Assembly: GCA_016584495.1 (NCBI GenBank) | Contig: WAID01000013.1 | Coordinates: forward strand, 1,116,001 to 1,180,000 | DNA length: 64,000 bases | Direction of reading: 5' to 3' | DNA from: Celoporthe dispersa | Taxonomy: Eukaryota; Ascomycota; Sordariomycetes; Diaporthales; Cryphonectriaceae | In this document: piece after piece, positions 23,851 to 35,966 of the stretch | How the letters are laid out: each line of letters starts with the position of its first letter | Position numbering within the stretch: the stretch's first letter is position 1 | The notes under the pieces: generated by a model | Told to the model about the DNA's origin: nothing | What the model saw: only the letters and a program-made list of their open reading frames with translations | Database searches by the model: none | Program-made: the position numbers and the translations under genes

Positions 23851-24515
23851 TGCCTACTTGAGCAGGCGGCAGGCTGTCTCTCTGAGCTTCGGAGCTGGGT
23901 CGTCCTGGAGGTGTGTGTGCGTGGCGGCTCTGACGGGTCAGCTTGGTGTGGGAATGTGGTGCGAAGGGAGGCTGAGTGAGTATCTCTTGGCGACCACGAA
24001 GACGTCGCAACTGGTCTTTGAGGGGCGGTTAGAGGTGTAGATGCTCAAAGACAGATATGTTGCCTGAGCGAGCAGGTGTCAGGAAGCAAGGTCGTTCTGA
24101 GGCGAGGGAGGTGATGTGGGACAGCTGAGTTGGGTTGCAGTGTGAAATTTACAGTGGGTCGTGCGGGTGAAAGGCGCTGCTGCCGAGTTGCACTAGAACC
24201 CGACTGCCAGGGTATGAGGTAAGATGGTGGACGGTACGCAAGGGAGCGAGCTTTGAGGGGCAATAAGCGCCTGAAAATCGGCCGGTACCATAAGTACACG
24301 CCAGAAGCGCAACTGATTAAAAATTGCCCCACTAGAACTTTATCGTTTTGGCGGGGTAGCCTCTGCCAGCTCTGATTGTGACGAATCGGCTGGTCAACGC
24401 CTTGGCGTTTCTTCCTTTTTTCTTCTTCCTCTTTTCTCTCTTTATTTATTTATTTTTATTTATTTTTAAAAAATCCCCGTAATCTTCCACGCTTTTGTAT
24501 ATACAGACATTCACG
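23851..24515. promoter_or_regulatory. Divergent promoter region, ataxin-10 homologue / MTA phosphorylase
   Basis: 665 bp separating two start codons on opposite strands. Close to the MTA phosphorylase start is a long T-rich tract (24416-24470, TTTATTTATTT-like), a common nucleosome-depleting element of fungal promoters. No specific factor site can be assigned with confidence. Confidence 0.45.
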
Positions 24516-25627
24516 ATGACGCATGATCTCCCCGACAAGTTCGATCGTGAGTCCAATCCAGTCCACAGCCTGCAAAATACAATACTTGCCACCAGCGATA
24601 TTGTCCTTACCATCTTCTTCATCCAGGGCCCGTCCACATCGCCGTCATTGGCGGCACCGGCCTCTCCCAGATCGAGGGCTACACGCCCGTCGCCTCCGTG
24701 AACCCGCTGACGCCGTGGGGCCACCCCTCGGCGCCCATTCAGATCCTCGAGCACAGCGGCGTCCCTGTCGCCTTTCTGTCCCGCCACGGTGCCTACCACG
24801 AGCATGCTCCCCATGAGGTTCCCTCGCGCGCCAACATCGCCGCCCTCAGGCACATTGGCGTACGGTGTGTGATCGCCTTCAGCGCGGTCGGGTCGTTGCA
24901 GGAGCACATCAGGCCCATGGACTTTGTCGTGCCGGACCAGATCATAGACCGGACTAAGGGCGTCAGGCCCTTCACCTTCTTCGAGAAGGGCCTGGTGGGC
25001 CATGTCGGCTTCGCGGACCCCTTTGACGAGAAGCTGGCCAAGGTCGTCAAGGCCTGTGCCGGCGCCATGCAGGGCGAGGGCTCGACGCTGCACGAAGGCG
25101 GGACGATCGTCTGTATGGGTATGTCTTTGACCAGGCCGCCATTCCACACACCGCCTTGATGACAACAAGACGACGAGGACGCTGACCATCTCTCTTCCTC
25201 TCTACCAATAGAAGGTCCCCAGTTTTCCACCCGAGCCGAGTCCAACATGTACCGCACCTGGGGCGGCAGCGTGATCAACATGTCCGCCCTCCCCGAGGCC
25301 AAGCTCGCCCGCGAGGCCGAGCTCGCCTACCAGATGATCTGCATGGCGACCGACTACGACTGCTGGCGCTCCGTGCCGGGCGAGGACGTCGACGTGGCCA
25401 TGGTCATGAAGTACATGAGCGCCAACAGCGTCAACGCCAAGAAGCTGGTGGGCGCGGTCCTGGACGAGCTCGTGGCCGAGGATAAGGAGCACGGGGACCT
25501 GGTCGTCGCCAAGCATCTCGAGGGCGCGAGTGCCGGCGCCGTCAAGTTCATGACGAAGCCCGCAGGAAGGGATCCCAAGGCTATGGAGAGGGTGGAGTAT
25601 CTGTTCCCTGGCTTTTGGAAGGAGTGA
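24516..25627 (+). CDS. MEU1: S-methyl-5'-thioadenosine phosphorylase
   Basis: Cleaves methylthioadenosine to adenine and methylthioribose-1-phosphate in the methionine salvage pathway that follows polyamine synthesis; cytosolic. Exons 24516..24546, 24627..25118, 25212..25627, 312 aa. Intron 1 (donor GTGAGT) follows codon 10; the first exon is short but conserved in style (MTHDLPDKFD). Seen motifs of the PNP/MTAP family: GGTGLSQIEGY near the N-terminus, the phosphate loop RHGAYHEHAPHEVPSRANI, FSAVGSLQEHI, and EGPQFSTRAES followed by INMSALPEAKLA and the purine-binding TDYDCWR. Length is normal for the trimeric MTAP subfamily. Family name is certain; the symbol follows yeast. Confidence 0.95.
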
Positions 25628-26113
25628 TGAGGGTCCCGATGCTGGTGGACCGTTAAGATGTGGATACCTACAAAATGGATGGCGTTGTTGTTGGCTGGCT
25701 GCTTTTCATACCTTATCTTTTTGGGATATACCCTGCCTGGCATCAACTGCCAGCGCACGTTGAGAAAGAGGCATCGTACAGGTCAATTGCGAGACTTAGG
25801 GAGCGGGGAATTCGAAATATACTCGTCGTTTCACGCCACCTAGAGACTTGGGCACTGAGAAGACGTAGAGAAGGTAGAGAAGTAAAGAAAAAAACAGGTC
25901 AACATCTGAACCTGTATATCATTTGCATTACATGTCCCAATGGTATCCAAACACCCAAACATGCTCAATGCTTTATGCCATGCCATGCCATGCCATACGT
26001 TAACAAACCCACGCTATAGCTCACCGCTGACGACGGAGAGCGGTGCGATCACACCCGGGTAAAGCCATGCTCGTGGTGCACGCGTCCATGGCACGCGCGT
26101 TCGTACAGCTATC
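25628..26113. other. Convergent 3' intergenic region
   Basis: Between MTAP (+) and Med13 (-) stops. Contains a short CATGC tandem (about 25977-25996). Otherwise nothing recognised; presumably two 3' UTRs. Confidence 0.5.
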
Positions 26114-29100
26114 TCACATCAGCTGATACAACGCCCTGAGTCCCTTCTCTACCGCAGCCACATGCCACGGCCGGACATCGCCTTCCTTCTCCGTCACAGA
26201 TCTGGCCCGCGCGATGGTTCCCAGGCCCCGGAAGTTAGACAGCATCTCGCGCAGCAGCATCTCGAGCACGCGCGGGGTGCTACCCTCGCAGTGCACCACG
26301 TTGACCTCCATGACCGCGGGCGGGTCGTCTGCATGCGATCCGCCGCGCCTGATGAGGTAGCCGCTGATGAGCGCCGGGGTGGGGTCTGTGAGCGAGTAGG
26401 TCGTGTTCAGACGGTGCGAGAGCACCGCACCCCAGGTCGTGTCAGCCACATCTACGAGAGTAGCGTCGGTATCAGCCTCGACTGCGCTGTTGTCTGCTCC
26501 AGGGGTAGAGACGTTAGTAGACGTCGGGGCGCCTTTTGGTGTTGACGGATTTCCGGCTGCTTCTGGAGACATGGTTGCAGGTTGAGGCGTGGAGACTGGC
26601 GTTGAGTAGAAGGTGGACTGCCCTGCCATGGATGCCTTGGGGATGCTGGGAACCAGCTGTAGCGACGGGCTCGTGTCGACCGTCATTACCACGAGGCTGT
26701 ATATGGACTTTGTTTCTTTCTGTTGAAGAGCGAACCACTCGTTGGTTTCTGTTTGATCCATGACTCCCACTTTGGTGATGATGAGGCGCCAGTGTATTCT
26801 CCACATGGATGTAAGATCATGGGTTGTTGTCCAAATCTCGTGGGCAATATCAGAGAATGATCTTGAGAGTGGTCTGCCTTTCCTCCCTAGGCAGTACGAT
26901 GCTGTCATCTGTTTGCAGCCGCGGATATCCGTCCATGCTGCAGTTATCCACCTGTCGTCGACACTCTGTGCGTACGCGATGTGCATGATTGTGTTCTCCT
27001 GAAGCACATTGGGGGATGGCGGATTCCTCAGTGCAAAGCTTATGCCTGATGTGAACGGCTGCTGCTCAAGGATGATGGCGGGCGAGGGCATCGGTCCTCC
27101 AAACAATGTGCATCGATCATACACCTCGAGACAGATACGTATACAGTCTCCTGGCGACAGAACCACCATTGACGTCGGCGTGGCAACAAGATTCAGTGGA
27201 ACTAGTTGCAGCACCAGCTCGTTCTGCGCCGGCTTCTTCCTTTCCGTCAAGGCTCGTCTGTACAGTTCGAACATCCGCTGAAAAGCCAGACAGGACTCGA
27301 CGATTGTGCCAGGGTTCTCAGGTGTGTACACAAAGAACACGACGAAATTCTTGGACACAGATGTCGTGTTGAATATGGCAACTGCAAGCTTGGCCATATC
27401 ATCCACAAGTGGCTGACCAGATCGTGAGCCTTGCGAGGTAGTCGGGGCATTGGTCATTTTGTCGACCTCAAATGGCAAAAGTCCATTCGGTACGTTGGGT
27501 GACGAGGGCATGCGGTCGAAGCTTCCTAGCTTCAACGACTCGTAGACATTGCTGAGGCGGTCTAGGAAGATGCCCGCGCTGTCTGCCATGCCATCCAGGT
27601 TGGGAAAGACGCAGACCGAGTGAACGTCCTTGGAACCTTGAGATGGACCGAGGCCGAGACTTTCCCAGAAGTTCACCGCGGAGGGCAAGACCGAGAGTTT
27701 GGTCTCGTACCTGCGAAGCTCGAGGTGCGGCGGGGCTAACGCCAGCAGACCTGGACGTTGTTCTGGCCCACCGCTCGGTGGTCGTGGCTGTATGCGACTA
27801 GTCGCAGGTAACAACGGCACGTCTTGCGTTTCCACAAGTTGGCGGAGCTGACAGGTTGTCGCGTTTTGCAGGCAGGGTGGCAATATCGTTTGAAGCGCGT
27901 GCACCGAGCTGCGTAGACCGCGCATCATCTCACGTTGCGGCCCTGAGAGATCAAGGCCAGTGTGCATCAGCCCATTCAGTGCGTAGTCCAGACAACCGGA
28001 AACAGCCTGCTCTGTGAGGATCTGGGCAACCATGATGTATTCTTCATCAGAAAGCGGTACTCGTGGCATGATGGGCTCTGGGTCAGCAAAGTAGCGTGCG
28101 ACTGCGCTTTCCGGAGAACCACTGATCGAGAGCTTGGAGAGATCCGCATTGAACGCAAGCTCCTCCATATTCTCAAAGTCTCTCGTCGAAGCTGCCACGG
28201 ACTCGTTGTCGTCCGCAAATCGTCGGCGCTGAATGCTAGCTTTTGAGGGAGAAAATGGTTCGTCCGAGAAGTCACTCATATCGTCTTGGTCCGATACAAG
28301 ACTAATGTCATCAGCATCAGAGGTCGACTCGTCGGCGTTAGCAGCTTCCGACGCAGCCATACGACTGTTCACAGCCGCTGCAATCCCTGCGACCTGGGAA
28401 CCAAGGTTGGCCGGTAGTTCCTTGAGTGTCGTCCGGGCTTTACCATGCCGCCGCAAGTAGCCGGTCGTGGGAGGTGATCCCGTTCTTGGAGGCGTGTCGC
28501 TTGTCTGTTCTTCCTCTCGAAAATTAAACCGCCCATTCTGCTCGTATTTCTTGTTGACTGCGGCAAAAGACCTGTCAAAATCGAGTTTGTCGAAGGCACT
28601 TCCCCGACGCGTCGAAGGTGTCACAGGGCTTATGCTGGGGGTGAGGGATAATTTCAGCTTTTTGTAAACAGTTGTAGGGTCGAAGGGACTCGGGTGTCTC
28701 TTGATGCCGTTGGAAGGGCCTGCCTTGGCATGATCCCGGTTTCGCTCCAGAATACTTCTGGCGTGCTTCAACTCCGGCTTTGCGAAGACGGGTTGAGCTG
28801 ATGGGGGCTCTATCTTGATTGGATCTTGTTGGGGAGGTTGCTGGTGCTCGGGTATGCTAGGCGTTTGTGAAGAGTCGATGTTAGACGGTCCAGTGTCGAT
28901 ATCGGGCAGTTCTGAGATGCTGGTATCTATCCCAGTGGGATTCTCATCGTCGAAAAAATTAAAGTCGGCGTCCGTGATATCGTTGTCAACAAACACGTCA
29001 TTGTTCAAGTCCCAGTTCTCCTGGTTGAAGGACTGTTCGCGCTTAATCTCACCACCCTCCCAACCATCACTGAATGCATCAGTCAAACTCCCGGGCACCG

Positions 29101-30696
29101 TCATGGATGTATCAATGTCAGCCATGGCTGTTGAAGGTACTGCATTCCCAGGACTTGATGTAGTGCCGTCGATGGATGGGGTGATACCCGTGGTGGCATT
29201 CTGCACACCATCTGGAGGGGTAGGATACATCGCACCGCCTGCCGCGCCCGGATTGCTGGTTCGGCGCTGTGCGTTGGGGGACAGCCCGCTCTGGAGCAGA
29301 CGGGAATCCGCCTCGCCTGATTCCTTCGACGACGTTGCTGCTTCTCGCTCCTTCTTCCTGGTGGACAAGAGGTCTTCTCTCTCCGTGTTGTTCAGAAACC
29401 AATGCTGAGCGTTCTTCAATGCGTCAAACTCATCTTTCACGCTAGCATGGCCCGTTTCGAGGCTGTTTTGTATGATTATGGGCTTTCTCGTCCGCTTTCT
29501 ATAGCACAGCACCGCTGGCCACATGATCTGTGCGTGTGGGTTGACTAGGGGCGTCCGCTTGCCGTCTGACCTCGACTCGTTTGGCTTCCGCCGAAGAAAT
29601 TGTATGTTGATCCAGGAGGATCTGCTCAGTGTTGCCGACGATATGCCTCGCATCTCGAGCAACTTGCAACAAGTGCTGCGCCACTGGCCAGACCTGCCAT
29701 CCGCATCCGCCTTGTATCGCGTGACTTGCGTATCAGGAGATTGCACAATGCTGCCGTCGACTGAGTGTTGGTCAACATCGCTCGGAGCCGGCAGGGTCCC
29801 AAACATCCCCAAAGGTGCAGCTAGCACAGTGCTGCCGCTTATATGTGGAGGTGTGCTCAGCCCATCACTGGCAGCCCAAATGCCTTCGACAACAGTCAAG
29901 GAAATGCCAATGAGGAGCGATCCGGTCGTGGTCAGGTGTACACGGAGAGATGCGAAGATCGAGGGAGCCGGAGTATGAGAAGCGTCGGGATCCGCAAAGC
30001 CCCCATCGGAAGGAAGTATGAATGACTTGGAGTCGAGGGGGATCGCGCCAGTCTTGTCACAAAACCGATGAGACAAGCTCCCAAGAACTGAGGTAATGAA
30101 GTATTCGTGGATGTCTTTCGGAGGTATAGCGCCATAGCTCTTCAGGTCCACAGTATATCCAAGACCCGACTTTCCATCTGCCTCTGAGGCGAGGCTACCC
30201 GAGGTTATAGCGCCTCCAGGGGTAGTCGGAGGTCGCAGCCCCATATCCAGTCCAGGTCCGCTTGGTGAAGAGCTGCTCGGCGTGTTGATTGTGGTGGGGA
30301 CAGTGGCACGGTTCTTCAACAGGCTGGCAGGTTCAAGCATGCCTTCCTCAACCATGGCGAGGTTGTGACCGCAGGCGTGGAGATTCGGTCCAGGCGGCAA
30401 GTCTCCGAGAGACGACTCCTCGCCCCGTCCAAGCCAGAAGCACCATATTGCGCGGCGTAGCGGATCAGCGTAGACCAGGTGGCCTTCGTTTCGTAATGCA
30501 CTCTCGACATCGGAGGCGGCGAATGTATAGGGGGAGGAACTCGGCGGTGCTGGCTCGTAGATCTTGAAAGCGACGGAAGAGACATTGTTCTGGACGGAGC
30601 CAGGCTGGTCAGATACCCACACACTACACGGCTTGTTTGATGATGAAGAAGACTCACAATCAACAAGGTATTAGTCTCGTATTCACCAGGGTCCAT
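26114..30696 (-). CDS. SSN2: Mediator complex subunit 13 (CDK8 module)
   Basis: Med13 links the CDK8 kinase module to core Mediator in the nucleus and modulates RNA polymerase II initiation. Exon 1 30696..30658 encodes MDPGEYETNTLLI; intron 30657..30590 (GTGAGT donor, GTCCAG acceptor); exon 2 30589..26114 is one open frame. Total 1504 aa, as expected for filamentous-fungal Med13. Visible: the conserved N-terminal start (NNVSSVAFKIYEP), a long disordered acidic middle (DVFVDNDITDADFNFFDDEN), and a structured PIWI-like C-terminal region including QLVPLNLVATPTSMVVLSP and a terminal HVAAVEKGLRALYQLM. The upstream intron explains why the N-terminus is not open in one frame. No frameshift in 4.5 kb. 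Confidence 0.92.
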
Positions 30697-31529
30697 CTCG
30701 GAAGACCAGACGCCGTAAAGGGCAGCCTGTGACCATGCATGAATATCGGCCGTAGGGTCTACCGCATACTTCGCGCTCAGAATGATCCTATCAGCGGGCA
30801 AAGGTTGCTGGTCTTGCGCACGTGGGTTCCGAAGATTGGGAAGATCATGGATCGTGTATTATTTATTCGTAGCCCTCGAAGGGCCGGATCTCCATCGCGA
30901 CAACGCTGGGAGGCTGGAGATGGACGGCCAACGGCGAGTGGCGCAAGGCAGCGTACTCGAGGACAAAAGAGCTAACAATCGTCGGGCCCTTACGACTACT
31001 TCGAGAAGTGTGGGTAGATTAATAGTGGATTGGTTCGAGTTGTCGAGAAAGAATGTATGTGCTATGGCAAAAAGCCCTCGTGGTGACGAGCCCAACGCGT
31101 CTCGACCAAATTAATGTGACGACAGGACAATGGGCAGGCCAGGAAGTGCGGTGGATGTGCATCCAAGGTCGGGCGGGCACTTGAATCGCAAGGAGGCTGA
31201 TCTCAGGCGTGGACGCCGTCGCCGCTGGAGCTGCTGGGCAGGGGTCTGGCCCCACGACCCTGGAGCCTGCAGCCCAGTACAGATCTGGCCTGGAGAGCAC
31301 TCGGTGCAGGGGGTTCGGGTGGCGTGCCCAGCAAGGCCCGTGCCCGCAAGATATACTCCGTGCTGTAGTAGGACCTATTGTATACTAGAGCGGAGGCTAT
31401 CCCGATAAGGAACCAAAACTTCCTTATCGCCCAAAAAGTTTCCCACGGCTGATCCTTCGCCTTCCTGCGATGGATGGATGACCAGCATCTCATCCCATAA
31501 CACACAACAATCCAAACCACACAGCGAGC
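30697..31529. promoter_or_regulatory. Divergent promoter region, Med13 / ENP2
   Basis: 833 bp between two start codons transcribed apart, so both promoters lie here. Short ORFs on both strands are not coding-like. Just upstream of the ENP2 ATG is an A/C-rich leader (CATAACACACAACAATCC at 31494-31511), typical of fungal 5' UTRs. Confidence 0.45.
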
Positions 31530-33461
31530 ATGAAGGTCACCACGCCCGGCCTTGTGCCGGTCTACACGGTGTCCGGAGCATCCACCGCCAGACCTCTGCC
31601 TGACTGGCTCGCCAGGCGAAGAAAGAGGAGTCTGAAGAACGACCCCGAGTACTCGAACCGAGTCGAGCTCTTGCAGGACTTCGAATTCGAGGAAGCGAGC
31701 GCCTGCGTCAGGGTCTCTGGTGATGGCCAGTGGATCATGAGCACGGGGACGTACAAACCGCAGATACATGTCCATGATCTCAACCAGCTCTCGCTCAGCT
31801 GGGCGCGACACACCACAAGCCTCAATCAGTCCTTCGTCATCCTGAGCCCAGACGCCTCCAAGTCCCTCCACCTCCAGACCGACCGAAAGCTTGAGTTCCA
31901 CACCCTCGGGGGATGTCATCACGAGATTCGCCTACCGCGCTACGGTCGAGACCTGATATACGATCGCAACTCGACTGAGGCTCTTGTTGCAGCGGCCGGG
32001 GTTGGGGCAAACCGCACCGGGGAGGTTTTCCGCCTCAACCTCGAGCATGGCAGATTCATGAAATCATACGAGGTGGATGTTGGTGGCGACGATGGCTTAG
32101 AGGCGGGGTTACAGGGCAGCATCGATGCGGGCTGTGTCAATGCAGCCGCTATCGCGGAGAATACACACAACCTTCTCGCCTTCGGTACATCCAAAGGATC
32201 CGTCGAATTGATCGACCCGCGCGTCAGGTCACGAGTCGCCGTTCTAGAGGGTCTGGAAGGAGAGGTGACCTCCCTCGACTTCAACCCCTACACTGGTTTG
32301 TCTCTGGTCACAGGCACGAGCCAGGGTGTATGCTCGGTCTTTGATCTGCGACGACCAGTACCGCTGCTGAGAAAGGAGCAAGGTTTTGGCTTTGGCATCA
32401 AAAATATCATTCACCTCAAGACAGCATCGCAAGAGAGGAAAATCCTGTCCGCGGACAAAAAAATCATCAAAATCTGGGATGACACGACCGGCGAGGCATG
32501 GACATCGATCGAACCCATCACGGATCTCAACTTCGTTCAGTGGGTGAAAGATACCGGTACCTTGGTGACGGCGAACGAGGGCAAGCAGCAGCATGTGTTC
32601 CACATACCGGCTCTGGGCTCAGCCCCGAGATGGTGCGGTTTCCTGGACAACATGGTCGAAGAAATGACCGAAGAGGTCCGCACCGAAACATATGACAATT
32701 ACAAGTTCCTGACGAAACCAGAACTCAAATCGCTCAGTCTGGACCACCTCGTTGGAACAGCTATGCTTCGTCCTTACATGCACGGCTACTTTGTCGACTC
32801 CAAGCTGTACGAGCAGGCTCGGCTGGTTGCCAACCCTTATGTGTACGAAGAAGAGCGCCAGAAGAGGGTCCAAGAGAAGGTCGAGAAAGAGCGTGCAAGC
32901 AGAATTCGTGGTACGAAGAAGGTCAAGGTCAATCAAAGGCTGGCAGACAAGATCCTGGCACGACAAGAGAAGAGAGAAAAGGTGGATGTCAATGCCGGTG
33001 TGCTCGGTGACAACCGTTTCGCCAAGCTCTTCGAAGACGAGGAGTTTGTTGTCGATGAGACCAGCAGAGAGTTCAAAATCATCAACCCCAGCACCAATGT
33101 TGAGGCTCATGCAGAGACTGCTGAGGATACTCCCAACCAGAAGCCTTTTGAAGACGATTCAGAACTGGAACAGGACGATGAGAGTGACGGGGACGAGCCG
33201 ATCCGGAAACCCTCAACAGGGGTTTCAATGAGGGTCTCGACATCCGGACAAGGCGGGAGTGCCAGGGACATAGTACTCGGCTCACGAGTGCAGAAGTCTG
33301 GCCGTATCGGCAAGGCACGACAAGGCGATGTGGTTGGAGAGCGATCAGTTACATTTATGCCTGAAAGGAAGAAGAAGACCAGGCCGGAACAGCCTGCTGT
33401 GGACAACAAACGCTCGGCAGCAAGACGTAGCGCCAGCACAAACACCTTCAGAAAGCTATAG
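31530..33461 (+). CDS. ENP2: Ribosome biogenesis WD40 protein ENP2 (NOL10 homologue)
   Basis: Nucleolar protein of the small-subunit processome needed for 18S rRNA maturation. Single exon, 643 aa. The N-terminus MKVTTPGLVPVYTVSG and the following RRRKRSLKNDPEYSNRVELL are the ENP2/NOL10 signature. A beta-propeller follows (HVHDLNQLSLSWARH, SRVAVLEGLEGEVTSLDFNP, KIIKIWDDTTGE), then the NUC153-type segment REFKIINPSTN near residue 515 and a basic tail (EGERS/KKKTRPE). An internal charged coiled stretch (EEERQKRVQEKVEKERASRI) lies in the middle. Length matches the yeast protein. It converges on the small membrane-protein gene, 118 bp away. Confidence 0.95.
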   Translation: MKVTTPGLVPVYTVSGASTARPLPDWLARRRKRSLKNDPEYSNRVELLQDFEFEEASACVRVSGDGQWIMSTGTYKPQIHVHDLNQLSLSWARHTTSLNQSFVILSPDASKSLHLQTDRKLEFHTLGGCHHEIRLPRYGRDLIYDRNSTEALVAAAGVGANRTGEVFRLNLEHGRFMKSYEVDVGGDDGLEAGLQGSIDAGCVNAAAIAENTHNLLAFGTSKGSVELIDPRVRSRVAVLEGLEGEVTSLDFNPYTGLSLVTGTSQGVCSVFDLRRPVPLLRKEQGFGFGIKNIIHLKTASQERKILSADKKIIKIWDDTTGEAWTSIEPITDLNFVQWVKDTGTLVTANEGKQQHVFHIPALGSAPRWCGFLDNMVEEMTEEVRTETYDNYKFLTKPELKSLSLDHLVGTAMLRPYMHGYFVDSKLYEQARLVANPYVYEEERQKRVQEKVEKERASRIRGTKKVKVNQRLADKILARQEKREKVDVNAGVLGDNRFAKLFEDEEFVVDETSREFKIINPSTNVEAHAETAEDTPNQKPFEDDSELEQDDESDGDEPIRKPSTGVSMRVSTSGQGGSARDIVLGSRVQKSGRIGKARQGDVVGERSVTFMPERKKKTRPEQPAVDNKRSAARRSASTNTFRKL

Positions 33462-33579
33462 TACAACGGCCGGGCCAAACGATATACTTCCAGTGGACAC
33501 CTGCTATACACATTACCAATCACCGACCCGGAGAACCCAGTGACCAATACATTGACATGTGTTGCCTCATTTCCGCATC

Positions 33580-34132
33580 CTACTTCTGGTGGAAGAACCG
33601 CTTCACATGCGTCTTAGAGCCAAGGCCCTTCTCGACATCATCGGGCCTGAGACGTGGCGTGGGCGGGACATCATCGATCTTGGCATGACCTCTGCGCGAC
33701 TTGACCGAGCCGTCTTTCACGGACTTTGGAAATTCGGTGCGTCGCGGGGTTAAGGCGGTGACGACTTTCTTTGCAGATCTGCGGATGGTCTCTTTCACCT
33801 TCCACTCCTTCTTCTTGGCGAGATAGAAGAGTGTGCCGGTGCCGACTACAAGCAATGTCAGTCTCTCTGTCGCCGACACAGCCTACACGTCCACAGTGAA
33901 AGAAAAGCAGCGGGTATGACTTACTGCCCATGAGAGAGACGAGCACGACCACGACTATGATGGCTATCATTCCTCCTTCTGAGAGCTTGAAGGTGGCATC
34001 AGTGCTCGATCCGGCACCGGCATCGCTGTCGACGCTGCCGTCAGAGTTCGCAGTTCCGGCGCCGTTGCCACAATCAGTGGTGCAGGGGTCCAGCGTGGCC
34101 AGAGGAAATGCTGAGCTCGTTGTCGACGCCAT
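33580..34132 (-). CDS. Small single-span membrane protein (157 aa)
   Basis: Exon 1 34132..33925, intron 33924..33846 (donor GTAAGT, acceptor TTGTAG), exon 2 33845..33580, 474 nt. The N-terminal ~50 residues are Ser/Thr/Asp/Gly-rich with two cysteines; a transmembrane helix follows (about residues 53-78, GGMIAIIVVVVLVSLMG then IGTGTLFYLA across the splice), then a Lys-rich cytoplasmic tail (AKKKEWKVKETIRRSAKKVV). The intron falls inside the helix and the joined sequence is smoothly hydrophobic, which supports the model. Resembles small uncharacterised fungal plasma-membrane or secretory proteins; no function assigned. Confidence 0.8.
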
Positions 34133-35340
34133 CGTTCGGGAATCTTTGAGTTGGTTGAGAGAACTCGAATATCACCTGGATATTGAGAACTGAGAGCTGT
34201 ACTGTAGTGCGGGCGTTGGGCGAGCGGAGCGGGGCAGAAGAGATGTGGTAGACGAGAGGCGTCACACCTTTTCAGCAAGGACAAGGAGCATATTATTTAG
34301 ATACCCTCCGCCTTCAGGATAAGCAACCCATGATACCAAACACTGTTTTAGGAACCTTAAAAAAGAAAAGAAAAAGGCAGACTGCCGATTCCAATCTCAT
34401 CACTGTTTCCAATGCAGACTGCTCGCATCCTGCACTCGGCACTTGGACGCATCCGACTTCCCCATCCGTCCCAAGGGGCCCCCCATTGGCCAACCAAAAA
34501 TTCGCATCTGTCTTGTCGTGGTTCATCACATTACAATTGGTGTTAGACGTTGGCATACGCGCCGTGCTTGAGGCTTTGTTCACACGTGCCCCTGAGGTGC
34601 GTCGGCCAATGAGACTCGGGCGTCTAGGATGGGGGTTGCTAGCTAAGCGCCGGGAAACTTGCCTTGGCTTGCAGTCCTGGTCCTCCTCCCAGCCGCCCTT
34701 CCCAATCGGGAGAAGGCTCTAACCATTTGAGATACAGTCCAGTACGGTTGAAAGGGATAACTGGTGGGTGCGGCTGCTTAGATGGTGGAATGGGCAAGGC
34801 GAGAAGACCAATACTGTCGATGTCGAAGGCCAAAGTGCGAGACCAGAGAGAGCATGTGCAGGGACGGCCTTTGATGCCCAAGCCACATGACTTTTTGGGC
34901 CTGCCAGCTTGTCTCTCCCAGGCTTCAGACCCAACAGTCAATACAGACCCATCCCAGCCATAGCGCGTGCCCCCATCATCACTATCATCATCATAATCCT
35001 CCTCCTTCTCCTTGCCCTTATATGTAATCAGACCTCAGCTCATGCTATGACGCTGGCCACATCTCTCCTCTCCTATGCTAGGGCCTGTTCTTATTGAGAT
35101 CTTAGACGTGCTGCCTGCTTTGCCATCTCCTTGCATGGTGGAGCACACTTTCATAAGACGGAGTTCCGTGGTTACCTCGAGGTAAGTACCTCGCACCTGA
35201 GTGCATGTGATCCCCCGCTTGACACTGGCGACCGACCACCACCCAGCTCGTCAGGTCACACCCGTCCGCCCCTCTGCCCCTCTTGTCTGTTCTGTACGTC
35301 TCCTTTTGGAAGAAGGAACTAGCCATTGTAGGCCTCCTCT
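34133..35340. other. Gene-poor region
   Basis: About 1.2 kb upstream of the small membrane-protein gene and ahead of the FAD oxidoreductase pseudogene. Contains an ATC-rich stretch (34974-34998). A 130-codon ORF at 34330-34722 has no coding-like codon use. Nothing else seen. Confidence 0.4.
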
Positions 35341-35358
35341 AGCTGACCTTGGCGCGCG

Positions 35359-35966
35359 ATGGGACCCCAGTACGAGGCCTTGGTCGCCCTCCTTGGCACA
35401 GAGAAGGTCTTGCTGCCAGATAGCAATGGATACAAGGCGTCTTCGGTGTCATACTTCTCGCCCCAGGCATCAACGGTCCAGCCCCTATGCTTCGTCACTC
35501 GGCAGACGGCTGACAATGTCTCGGCCGTTGTCAAGCTGCTGACCTCCAAAGGCTCGTGCGGCTTTGCGGTCCGCGGAGGAGGCCACATGTGGCTCCCTGG
35601 GGCGTCTAGCTCGCCTGGCACCGACCACTCGAGCGTGTCGGTCGGCGCCGGCGCCACCTGGGACCTTGTCTACGGCAAGCTGGACCCCTAGGGCCTGAGC
35701 GTGACCGGCGGGCGCGTAGCCGGGGTGGGCGTCAGCGGCCTTACGCTGGGAGGCGGTCTCTCATATGTACTTTCTACGAAATGGTCTCAACGTTCGAAAT
35801 CGTTTCGGCAGCTGAATCGACCGTTGAGGCTGATTCCGCGTCGCGGCCTGACTTGTTGTGGGCTCTTAGGAGAAGCAATAACACTTTCGGCATTGATCAC
35901 TTTTCCTTCGAGACTGTGGCCGACCCAGTCCGCCCAGTAAGGTATAGTCACGACGAGCGAAGTTGA
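35359..35966 (+). pseudogene. Broken FAD-linked (PCMH/BBE-type) oxidoreductase remnant
   Basis: Reads as the N-terminal FAD domain of a fungal PCMH-type oxidase: SYFSPQAS, VKLLTSKGSCGFAVRGGGH, VSVGAGATWDLVYGKL, then TGGRVAGVGVSGLTLGGGLSY. An in-frame TAG (35689-35691) interrupts it between KLDP and GLSVTGG. After GGGLSY the sequence jumps frame and resumes at about 35785 with VSTFEIVSA and PDLLWALRRSNNTFGI, so roughly a dozen residues are lost plus a frameshift. It then stops, and the C-terminal half is missing. It also lacks an obvious start. The TAG could derive from CAG by a C-to-T change, the direction RIP produces, but one site proves nothing. Not the same subfamily as the intact oxidase at 57394. 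Confidence 0.85.

Noticed and set aside
34330..34722. 130-aa plus-strand ORF
   Set aside because: No homology pattern, no splice or start context; composition like random intergenic DNA.
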